From assembly GCF_017562075.2 (NCBI RefSeq), contig NW_024427724.1, forward strand, positions 1 through 64,000: a stretch of 64,000 bases of DNA, written 5' to 3'. This stretch comes from Anopheles merus. Taxonomy: Eukaryota; Arthropoda; Insecta; Diptera; Culicidae. Below, in pieces: positions 22,764-34,325 of the stretch. Made by a program: the position numbers and the translations under genes. Each line of letters begins with the position of its first letter. The stretch's first letter is position 1. Below the pieces are notes generated by a model. It did no database searches, had not been told where the DNA came from, and worked only from the letters and a program-made list of their open reading frames with translations.

Positions 22764-24242
22764 AAGACCGCTTCAATACCTTTCCAAAACTGTCTTAATC
22801 GTCTCGCTAGGACACATGGTTACGAAGTTATGGCCATTTGAAGGAATGTCCAACTTTCCCATCAACCATATGGCCATGGTTGAAATTTTGACGAAAATGC
22901 AAGGTCAACCATTATCGTTCTTATATCATTGAGGCTTCTTGAATAACCAAACCAAAGCCCTGGAACACAATAATAAGGATCTTGGCGATGAAAAAGTCTC
23001 AAAATGGGTCATAGTGCACTATATACGCATGCTAAAATTGATAGGTTTTCCCGAGTAAAATGCATTCAGAGCCCATTTACAAGACTATCCGTGAGTTTAA
23101 TCGTAGAACCCATGTGCGGCTTTAGAGGACCGCTTCAATACCTTTCCAAAACTGTCTTAATCGTCTCGCTAGGACACATGGTTACGAAGTTATGGCCATT
23201 TGAAGGAATGTCCAACTTTCCCATCCATCCATATGGCCATGGTTGAAATTTTGACGAAAATGCAAGGTCAACCATTATCGTTCTTATATCATTGAGGCTT
23301 CTTGAATAACCAAACCAAAGCCCTGGAACACAATAATAAGGATCTTGGCGATGAAAAAGTCTCAAAATGGGTCATAGTGCACTATATACGCATGCTAAAA
23401 TTGATAGGTTTTCCCGAGTAAAATGCATTCAGAGGCCATTTACAAGACTACCCGTGAGTTTAATCGTAAAACCCATGTGCGGCTTTAGAAGACCGCTTCA
23501 ATACCTTTCCAAAACTGTCTTAATCGTCTCGCTAGGACACATGGTTACGAAGTTATGGCCATTTGAAGGAATGTCCAACTTTCCCATCCATCCATATGGC
23601 CATGGTTGAAATTTTGACGAAAATGCAAGGTCAACCATTATCGTTCTTATATCATTGAGGCTTCTTGAATAACCAAACCAAAGCCCTGGAACACAATAAT
23701 AAGGATCTTGGCGATGAAAAGTCTCAAAATGGGTCATAGTGCACTATATACGCATGCTAAAATTGATAGGTTTTCCCGAGTAAAATGCATTCAGAGCCCA
23801 TTTACTAGACTATCCGTGAGTTTAATCGTAGAACCCATGTGCGGCTTTAGAAGACCGCTTCAATACCTTTCCAAAACTGTCTTAATCGTCTCGCTAGGAC
23901 ACATGGTTACGAAGTTATGGCCATTTGAAGGAATGTCCAACTTTCCCATCCATCCATATGGCCATGGTTGAAATTTTGACGAAAATGCAAGGTCAACCAT
24001 TATCGTTCTTATATCATTGAGGCTTCTTGAATAACCAAACCAAAGCCCTGGAACACAATAATAAGGATCTTGGCGATGAAAAAGTCTCAAAATGGGTCAT
24101 AGTGCACTATATACGCATGCTAAAATTGATAGGTTTTCCCGAGTAAAATGCATTCAGAGCCCATTTACAAGACTATCCGTGAGTTTAATCGTAGAACCCA
24201 TGTGCGGCTTTAGAAGACCGCTTCAATACCTTTCCAAAACTG

Positions 24243-24270
24243 AAAGGAAAGTTACGAAGTGGTTTGAGGA
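24243..24270. repeat. Scrambled satellite unit, 25 bp short
   Basis: After ccaaaactg the normal continuation tcttaatcgtctcgctagga is replaced by aaaggaaagttacgaagtgg, and the standard sequence resumes at atgtccaac (24271). The unit is 338 bp instead of 363. The stretch ggaaag is the inverse complement of ctttcc found a few bases upstream, so the change looks like a templated repair event or a poorly resolved read segment, not a plain deletion. Confidence 0.8.
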
Positions 24271-27200
24271 ATGTCCAACTTTCCCATCCATCCATATGGC
24301 CATGGTTGAAATTTTGACGAAAATGCAAGGTCAACCATTATCGTTCTTATATCATTGAGGCTTCTTGAATAACCAAACCAAAGCCCTGGAACACAATAAT
24401 AAGGATCTTGGCGATGAAAAAGTCTCAAAATGGGTCATAGTGCACTATATACGCATGCTAAAATTGATAGGTTTTCCCGAGTAAAATGCATTCAGAGCCC
24501 ATTTACAAGACTATCCGTGAGTTTAATCGTAGAACCCATGTGCGGCTTTAGAAGACCGCTTCAATACCTTTCCAAAACTGTCTTAATCGTCTCGCTAGGA
24601 CACATGGTTACGAAGTTATGGCCATTTGAAGGAATGTCCAACTTTCCCATCCATCCATATGGCCATGGTTGAAATTTTGACGAAAATGCAAGGTCAACCA
24701 TTATCGTTCTTATATCATTGAGGCTTCTTGAATAACCAAACCAAAGCCCTGGAACACAATAATAAGGATCTTGGCGATGAAAAAGTCTCAAAATGGGTCA
24801 TAGTGCACTATATACGCATGCTAAAATTGATAGGTTTTCCCGAGTAAAATGCATTCAGAGCCCATTTACAAGACTACCCGTGAGTTTAATCGTAGAACCC
24901 ATGTGCGGCTTTAGAAGACCGCTTCAATACCTTTCCAAAACTGTCTTAATCGTCTCGCTAGGACACATGGTTACGAAGTTATGGCCATTTGAAGGAATGT
25001 CCAACTTTCCCATCCATCCATATGGCCATGGTTGAAATTTTGACGAAAATGCAAGGTCAACCATTATCGTTCTTATATCATTGAGGCTTCTTGAATAACC
25101 AAACCAAAGCCCTGGAACACAATAATAAGGATCTTGGCGATGAAAAAGTCTCAAAATGGGTCATAGTGCACTATATACGCATGCTAAAATTGATAGGTTT
25201 TCCCGAGTAAAATGCATTCAGAGCCCATTTACAAGACTATCCGTGAGTTTAATCGTAGAACCCATGTGCGGCTTTAGAAGACCGCTTCAATACCTTTCCA
25301 AAACTGTCTTAATCGTCTCGCTAGGACACATGGTTACGAAGTTATGGCCATTTGAAGGAATGTCCAACTTTCCCATCCATCCATATGGCCATGGTTGAAA
25401 TTTTGACGAAAATGCAAGGTCAACCATTATCGTTCTTATATCATTGAGGCTTCTTGAATAACCAAACCAAAGCCCTGGAACACAATAATAAGGATCTTGG
25501 CGATGAAAAAGTCTCAAAATGGGTCATAGTGCACTATATACGCATGCTAAAATTGATAGGTTTTCCCGAGTAAAATGCATTCAGAGCCCATTTACAAGAC
25601 TATCCGTGAGTTTAATCGTAGAACCCATGTGCGGCTTTAGAAGACCGCTTCAATACCTTTCCAAAACTGTCTTAATCGTCTCGCTAGGACACATGGTTAC
25701 GAAGTTATGGCCATTTGAAGGAATGTCCAACTTTCCCATCCATCCATATGGCCATGGTTGAAATTTTGACGAAAATGCAAGGTCAACCATTATCGTTCTT
25801 ATATCATTGAGGCTTCTTGAATAACCAAACCAAAGCCCTGGAACACAATAATAAGGATCTTGGCGATGAAAAAGTCTCAAAATGGGTCATAGTGCACTAT
25901 ATACGCATGCTAAAATTGATAGGTTTTCCCGAGTAAAATGCATTCAGAGCCCATTTACAAGACTATCCGTGAGTTTAATCGTAGAACCCATGTGCGGCTT
26001 TAGAAGACCGCTTCAATACCTTTCCAAACTGTCTTAATCGTCTCGCTAGGACACATGGTTACGAAGTTATGGCCATTTGAAGGAATGTCCAACTTTCCCA
26101 TCCATCCATATGGCCATGGTTGAAATTTTGACGAAAATGCAAGGTCAACCATTATCGTTCTTATATCATTGAGGCTTCTTGAATAACCAAACCAAAGCCC
26201 TGGAACACAATAATAAGGATCTTGGCGATGAAAAAGTCTCAAAATGGGTCATAGTGCACTATATACGCATGCTAAAATTGATAGGTTTTCCCGAGTAAAA
26301 TGCATTCAGAGCCCATTTACAAGACTATCCGTGAGTTTAATCGTAGAACCCATGTGCGGCTTTAGAGGACCGCTTCAATACCTTTCCAAAACTGTCTTAA
26401 TCGTCTCGCTAGGACACATGGTTACGAAGTTATGGCCATTTGAAGGAATGTCCAACTTTCCCATCCATCCATATGGCCATGGTTGAAATTTTGACGAAAA
26501 TGCAAGGTCAACCATTATCGTTCTTATATCATTGAGGCTTCTTGAATAACCAAACCAAAGCCCTGGAACACAATAATAAGGATCTTGGCGATGAAAAAGT
26601 CTCAAAATGGGTCATAGTGCACTATATACGCATGCTAAAATTGATAGGTTTTCCCGAGTAAAATGCATTCAGAGCCCATTTACAAGACTATCCGTGAGTT
26701 TAATCGTAGAACCCATGTGCGGCTTTAGAAGACCGCTTCAATACCTTTCCAAAACTGTCTTAATCGTCTCGCTAGGACACATGGTTACGAAGTTATGGCC
26801 ATTTGAAGGAATGTCCAACTTTCCCATCCATCCATATGGCCATGGTTGAAATTTTGACGAAAATGCAAGGTCAACCATTATCGTTCTTATATCATTGAGG
26901 CTTCTTGAATAACCAAACCAAAGCCCTGGAACACAATAATAAGGATCTTGGCGATGAAAAGTCTCAAAATGGTCATAGTGCACTATATACGCATGCTAAA
27001 ATTGATAGGTTTTCCCGAGTAAAATGCATTCAGAGCCCATTTACAAGACTACCCGTGAGTTTAATCGTAGAACCCATGTGCGGCTTTAGAAGACCGCTTC
27101 AATACCTTTCCAAAACTGTCTTAATCGTCTCGCTAGGACACATGGTTACGAAGTTATGGCCATTTGAAGGAATGTCCAACTTTCCCATCCATCCATATGG

Positions 27201-30200
27201 CCATGGTTGAAATTTTGACGAAAATGCAAGGTCAACCATTATCGTTCTTATATCATTGAGGCTTCTTGAATAACCAAACCAAAGCCCTGGAACACAATAA
27301 TAAGGATCTTGGCGATGAAAAAGTCTCAAATGGGTCATAGTGCACTATATACGCATGCTAAAATTGATAGGTTTTCCCGAGTAAAATGCATTCAGAGCCC
27401 ATTTACAAGACTATCCGTGAGTTTAATCGTAGAACCCATGTGCGGCTTTAGAAGACCGCTTCAATACCTTTCCAAAACTGTCTTAATCGTCTCGCTAGGA
27501 CACATGGTTACGAAGTTATGGCCATTTGAAGGAATGTCCAACTTTCCCATCCATCCATATGGCCATGGTTGAAATTTTGACGAAAATGCAAGGTCAACCA
27601 TTATCGTTCTTATATCATTGAGGCTTCTTGAATAACCAAACCAAAGCCCTGGAACACAATAATAAGGATCTTGGCGATGAAAAAGTCTCAAAATGGGTCA
27701 TAGTGCACTATATACGCATGCTAAAATTGATAGGTTTTCCCGAGTAAAATGCATTCAGAGCCCATTTACAAGACTATCCGTGAGTTTAATCGTAGAACCC
27801 ATGTGCGGCTTTAGAAGACCGCTTCAATACCTTTCCAAAACTGTCTTAATCGTCTCGCTAGGACACATGGTTACGAAGTTATGGCCATTTGAAGGAATGT
27901 CCAACTTTCCCATCCATCCATATGGCCATGGTTGAAATTTTGACGAAAATGCAAGGTCAACCATTATCGTTCTTATATCATTGAGGCTTCTTGAATAACC
28001 AAACCAAAGCCCTGGAACACAATAATAAGGATCTTGGCGATGAAAAAGTCTCAAAATGGGTCATAGTGCACTATATACGCATGCTAAAATTGATAGGTTT
28101 TCCCGAGTAAAATGCATTCAGAGCCCATTTACAAGACTATCCGTGAGTTTAATCGTAGAACCCATGTGCGGCTTTAGAAGACCGCTTCAATACCTTTCCA
28201 AAACTGTCTTAATCGTCTCGCTAGGACACATGGTTACGAAGTTATGGCCATTTGAAGGAATGTCCAACTTTCCCATCCATCCATATGGCCATGGTTGAAA
28301 TTTTGACGAAAATGCAAGGTCAACCATTATCGTTCTTATATCATTGAGGCTTCTTGAATAACCAAACCAAAGCCCTGGAACACAATAATAAGGATCTTGG
28401 CGATGAAAAGTCTCAAAATGGGTCATAGTGCACTATATACGCATGCTAAAATTGATAGGTTTTCCCGAGTAAAATGCATTCAGAGCCCATTTACAAGACT
28501 ATCCGTGAGTTTAATCGTAGAACCCATGTGCGGCTTTAGAAGACCGCTTCAATACCTTTCCAAAACTGTCTTAATCGTCTCGCTAGGACACATGGTTACG
28601 AAGTTATGGCCATTTGAAGGAATGTCCAACTTTCCCATCCATCCATATGGCCATGGTTGAAATTTTGACGAAAATGCAAGGTCAACCATTATCGTTCTTA
28701 TATCATTGAGGCTTCTTGAATAACCAAACCAAAGCCCTGGAACACAATAATAAGGATCTTGGCGATGAAAAAGTCTCAAAATGGGTCATAGTGCACTATA
28801 TACGCATGCTAAAATTGATAGGTTTTCCCGAGTAAAATGCATTCAGAGCCCATTTACAAGACTATCCGTGAGTTTAATCGTAGAACCCATGTGCGGCTTT
28901 AGAAGACCGCTTCAATACCTTTCCAAAACTGTCTTAATCGTCTCGCTAGGACACATGGTTACGAAGTTATGGCCATTTGAAGGAATGTCCAACTTTCCCA
29001 TCCATCCATATGGCCATGGTTGAAATTTTGACGAAAATGCAAGGTCAACCATTATCGTTCTTATATCATTGAGGCTTCTTGAATAACCAAACCAAAGCCC
29101 TGGAACACAATAATAAGGATCTTGGCGATGAAAAAGTCTCAAAATGGGTCATAGTGCACTATATACGCATGCTAAAATTGATAGGTTTTCCCGAGTAAAA
29201 TGCATTCAGAGCCCATTTACAAGACTATCCGTGAGTTTAATCGTAGAACCCATGTGCGGCTTTAGAAGACCGCTTCAATACCTTTCCAAAACTGTCTTAA
29301 TCGTCTCGCTAGGACACATGGTTACGAAGTTATGGCCATTTGAAGGAATGTCCAACTTTCCCATCCATCCATATGGCCATGGTTGAAATTTTGACGAAAA
29401 TGCAAGGTCAACCATTATCGTTCTTATATCATTGAGGCTTCTTGAATAACCAAACCAAAGCCCTGGAACACAATAATAAGGATCTTGGCGATGAAAAAGT
29501 CTCAAAATGGGTCATAGTGCACTATATACGCATGCTAAAATTGATAGGTTTTCCCGAGTAAAATGCATTCAGAGCCCATTTACAAGACTATCCGTGAGTT
29601 TAATCGTAGAACCCATGTGCGGCTTTAGAAGACCGCTTCAATACCTTTCCAAAACTGTCTTAATCGTCTCGCTAGGACACATGGTTACGAAGTTATGGCC
29701 ATTTGAAGGAATGTCCAACTTTCCCATCCATCCATATGGCCATGGTTGAAATTTTGACGAAAATGCAAGGTCAACCATTATCGTTCTTATATCATTGAGG
29801 CTTCTTGAATAACCAAACCAAAGCCCTGGAACACAATAATAAGGATCTTGGCGATGAAAAAGTCTCAAAATGGGTCATAGTGCACTATATACGCATGCTA
29901 AAATTGATAGGTTTTCCCGAGTAAAATGCATTCAGAGCCCATTTACAAGACTATCCGTGAGTTTAATCGTAGAACCCATGTGCGGCTTTAGAAGACCGCT
30001 TCAATACCTTTCCAAAACTGTCTTAATCGTCTCGCTAGGACACATGGTTACGAAGTTATGGCCATTTGAAGGAATGTCCAACTTTCCCATCCATCCATAT
30101 GGCCATGGTTGAAATTTTGACGAAAATGCAAGGTCAACCATTATCGTTCTTATATCATTGAGGCTTCTTGAATAACCAAACCAAAGCCCTGGAACACAAT

Positions 30201-33200
30201 AATAAGGATCTTGGCGATGAAAAAGTCTCAAAATGGGTCATAGTGCACTATATACGCATGCTAAAATTGATAGGTTTTCCCGAGTAAAATGCATTCAGAG
30301 CCCATTTACAAGACTATCCGTGAGTTTAATCGTAGAACCCATGTGCGGCTTTAGAAGACCGCTTCAATACCTTTCCAAAACTGTCTTAATCGTCTCGCTA
30401 GGACACATGGTTACGAAGTTATGGCCATTTGAAGGAATGTCCAACTTTCCCATCCATCCATATGGCCATGGTTGAAATTTTGACGAAAATGCAAGGTCAA
30501 CCATTATCGTTCTTATATCATTGAGGCTTCTTGAATAACCAAACCAAAGCCCTGGAACACAATAATAAGGATCTTGGCGATGAAAAAGTCTCAAAATGGG
30601 TCATAGTGCACTATATACGCATGCTAAAATTGATAGGTTTTCCCGAGTAAAATGCATTCAGAGCCCATTTACAAGACTATCCGTGAGTTTAATCGTAGAA
30701 CCCATGTGCGGCTTTAGAAGACCGCTTCAATACCTTTCCAAAACTGTCTTAATCGTCTCGCTAGGACACATGGTTACGAAGTTATGGCCATTTGAAGGAA
30801 TGTCCAACTTTCCCATCCATCCATATGGCCATGGTTGAAATTTTGACGAAAATGCAAGGTCAACCATTATCGTTCTTATATCATTGAGGCTTCTTGAATA
30901 ACCAAACCAAAGCCCTGGAACACAATAATAAGGATCTTGGCGATGAAAAAGTCTCAAAATGGGTCATAGTGCACTATATACGCATGCTAAAATTGATAGG
31001 TTTTCCCGAGTAAAATGCATTCAGAGCCCATTTACAAGACTATCCGTGAGTTTAATCGTAGAACCCATGTGCGGCTTTAGAAGACCGCTTCAATACCTTT
31101 CCAAAACTGTCTTAATCGTCTCGCTAGGACACATGGTTACGAAGTTATGGCCATTTGAAGGAATGTCCAACTTTCCCATCCATCCATATGGCCATGGTTG
31201 AAATTTTGACGAAAATGCAAGGTCAACCATTATCGTTCTTATATCATTGAGGCTTCTTGAATAACCAAACCAAAGCCCTGGAACACAATAATAAGGATCT
31301 TGGCGATGAAAAAGTCTCAAAATGGGTCATAGTGCACTATATACGCATGCTAAAATTGATAGGTTTTCCCGAGTAAAATGCATTCAGAGCCCATTTACAA
31401 GACTATCCGTGAGTTTAATCGTAGAACCCATGTGCGGCTTTAGAAGACCGCTTCAATACCTTTCCAAAACTGTCTTAATCGTCTCGCTAGGACACATGGT
31501 TACGAAGTTATGGCCATTTGAAGGAATGTCCAACTTTCCCATCCATCCATATGGCCATGGTTGAAATTTTGACGAAAATGCAAGGTCAACCATTATCGTT
31601 CTTATATCATTGAGGCTTCTTGAATAACCAAACCAAAGCCCTGGAACACAATAATAAGGATCTTGGCGATGAAAAAGTCTCAAAATGGGTCATAGTGCAC
31701 TATATACGCATGCTAAAATTGATAGGTTTTCCCGAGTAAAATGCATTCAGAGCCCATTTACAAGACTATCCGTGAGTTTAATCGTAGAACCCATGTGCGG
31801 CTTTAGAAGACCGCTTCAATACCTTTCCAAAACTGTCTTAATCGTCTCGCTAGGACACATGGTTACGAAGTTATGGCCATTTGAAGGAATGTCCAACTTT
31901 CCCATCCATCCATATGGCCATGGTTGAAATTTTGACGAAAATGCAAGGTCAACCATTATCGTTCTTATATCATTGAGGCTTCTTGAATAACCAAACCAAA
32001 GCCCTGGAACACAATAATAAGGATCTTGGCGATGAAAAAGTCTCAAAATGGGTCATAGTGCACTATATACGCATGCTAAAATTGATAGGTTTTCCCGAGT
32101 AAAATGCATTCAGAGCCCATTTACAAGACTATCCGTGAGTTTAATCGTAGAACCCATGTGCGGCTTTAGAAGACCGCTTCAATACCTTTCCAAAACTGTC
32201 TTAATCGTCTCGCTAGGACACATGGTTACGAAGTTATGGCCATTTGAAGGAATGTCCAACTTTCCCATCCATCCATATGGCCATGGTTGAAATTTTGACG
32301 AAAATGCAAGGTCAACCATTATCGTTCTTATATCATTGAGGCTTCTTGAATAACCAAACCAAAGCCCTGGAACACAATAATAAGGATCTTGGCGATGAAA
32401 AAGTCTCAAAATGGGTCATAGTGCACTATATACGCATGCTAAAATTGATAGGTTTTCCCGAGTAAAATGCATTCAGAGCCCATTTACAAGACTATCCGTG
32501 AGTTTAATCGTAGAACCCATGTGCGGCTTTAGAAGACCGCTTCAATACCTTTCCAAAACTGTCTTAATCGTCTCGCTAGGACACATGGTTACGAAGTTAT
32601 GGCCATTTGAAGGAATGTCCAACTTTCCCATCCATCCATATGGCCATGGTTGAAATTTTGACGAAAATGCAAGGTCAACCATTATCGTTCTTATATCATT
32701 GAGGCTTCTTGAATAACCAAACCAAAGCCCTGGAACACAATAATAAGGATCTTGGCGATGAAAAAGTCTCAAAATGGGTCATAGTGCACTATATACGCAT
32801 GCTAAAATTGATAGGTTTTCCCGAGTAAAATGCATTCAGAGCCCATTTACAAGACTATCCGTGAGTTTAATCGTAGAACCCATGTGCGGCTTTAGAAGAC
32901 CGCTTCAATACCTTTCCAAAACTGTCTTAATCGTCTCGCTAGGACACATGGTTACGAAGTTATGGCCATTTGAAGGAATGTCCAACTTTCCCATCCATCC
33001 ATATGGCCATGGTTGAAATTTTGACGAAAATGCAAGGTCAACCATTATCGTTCTTATATCATTGAGGCTTCTTGAATAACCAAACCAAAGCCCTGGAACA
33101 CAATAATAAGGATCTTGGCGATGAAAAAGTCTCAAAATGGGTCATAGTGCACTATATACGCATGCTAAAATTGATAGGTTTTCCCGAGTAAAATGCATTC

Positions 33201-33900
33201 AGAGCCCATTTACAAGACTATCCGTGAGTTTAATCGTAGAACCCATGTGCGGCTTTAGAAGACCGCTTCAATACCTTTCCAAAACTGTCTTAATCGTCTC
33301 GCTAGGACACATGGTTACGAAGTTATGGCCATTTGAAGGAATGTCCAACTTTCCCATCCATCCATATGGCCATGGTTGAAATTTTGACGAAAATGCAAGG
33401 TCAACCATTATCGTTCTTATATCATTGAGGCTTCTTGAATAACCAAACCAAAGCCCTGGAACACAATAATAAGGATCTTGGCGATGAAAAAGTCTCAAAA
33501 TGGGTCATAGTGCACTATATACGCATGCTAAAATTGATAGGTTTTCCCGAGTAAAATGCATTCAGAGCCCATTTACAAGACTATCCGTGAGTTTAATCGT
33601 AGAACCCATGTGCGGCTTTAGAAGACCGCTTCAATACCTTTCCAAAACTGTCTTAATCGTCTCGCTAGGACACATGGTTACGAAGTTATGGCCATTTGAA
33701 GGAATGTCCAACTTTCCCATCCATCCATATGGCCATGGTTGAAATTTTGACGAAAATGCAAGGTCAACCATTATCGTTCTTATATCATTGAGGCTTCTTG
33801 AATAACCAAACCAAAGCCCTGGAACACAATAATAAGGATCTTGGCGATGAAAAAGTCTCAAAATGGGTCATAGTGCACTATATACGCATGCTAAAATTGA

Positions 33901-33990
33901 TAGTTTTCCCGAGTAAAATGCATTCAGAGCCCATTTACAAGACCCGTGATAATCGTAGAACCCATAAAATGAAAAGTCTCAAAATGATAG
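33901..33990. repeat. Truncated, rearranged satellite unit
   Basis: The unit starting at 33863 goes wrong from 33901: tagttttccc lacks two G, and aagacccgtgataatcg lacks several short pieces of the consensus. At 33966 it jumps from aacccat to a shortened copy of the end of a unit (aaaatgaaaagtctcaaaat), then lacks most of the palindrome region before ctaaaattga resumes normally at 33991. The net result is an additional 100-bp partial unit. An open frame of 135 codons across it is a by-product. Confidence 0.85.
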
Positions 33991-34325
33991 CTAAAATTGA
34001 TAGGTTTTCCCGAGTAAAATGCATTCAGAGCCCATTTACAAGACTATCCGTGAGTTTAATCGTAGAACCCATGTGCGGCTTTAGAAGACCGCTTCAATAC
34101 CTTTCCAAAACTGTCTTAATCGTCTCGCTAGGACACATGGTTACGAAGTTATGGCCATTTGAAGGAATGTCCAACTTTCCCATCCATCCATATGGCCATG
34201 GTTGAAATTTTGACGAAAATGCAAGGTCAACCATTATCGTTCTTATATCATTGAGGCTTCTTGAATAACCAAACCAAAGCCCTGGAACACAATAATAAGG
34301 ATCTTGGCGATGAAAAAGTCTCAAA

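Noticed and set aside
28826..28842. CENP-B-box-like sequence on the minus strand of each unit (cccgagtaaaatgca on the plus strand)
   Set aside because: It matches 7 of the 9 core positions, but by my estimate about one such match is expected by chance in a 363-bp unit on two strands; the CpG half of the box is missing.
28781..29023. 80-codon plus-strand and 76-codon minus-strand ORFs repeated in every satellite unit
   Set aside because: They occur only because the unit repeats exactly; they overlap on opposite strands, break wherever a unit has an indel, and show no domain, start context or codon pattern.
33798..34205. 135-codon ORF over the truncated unit
   Set aside because: It is a fusion of satellite frames created by the 100-bp partial unit.
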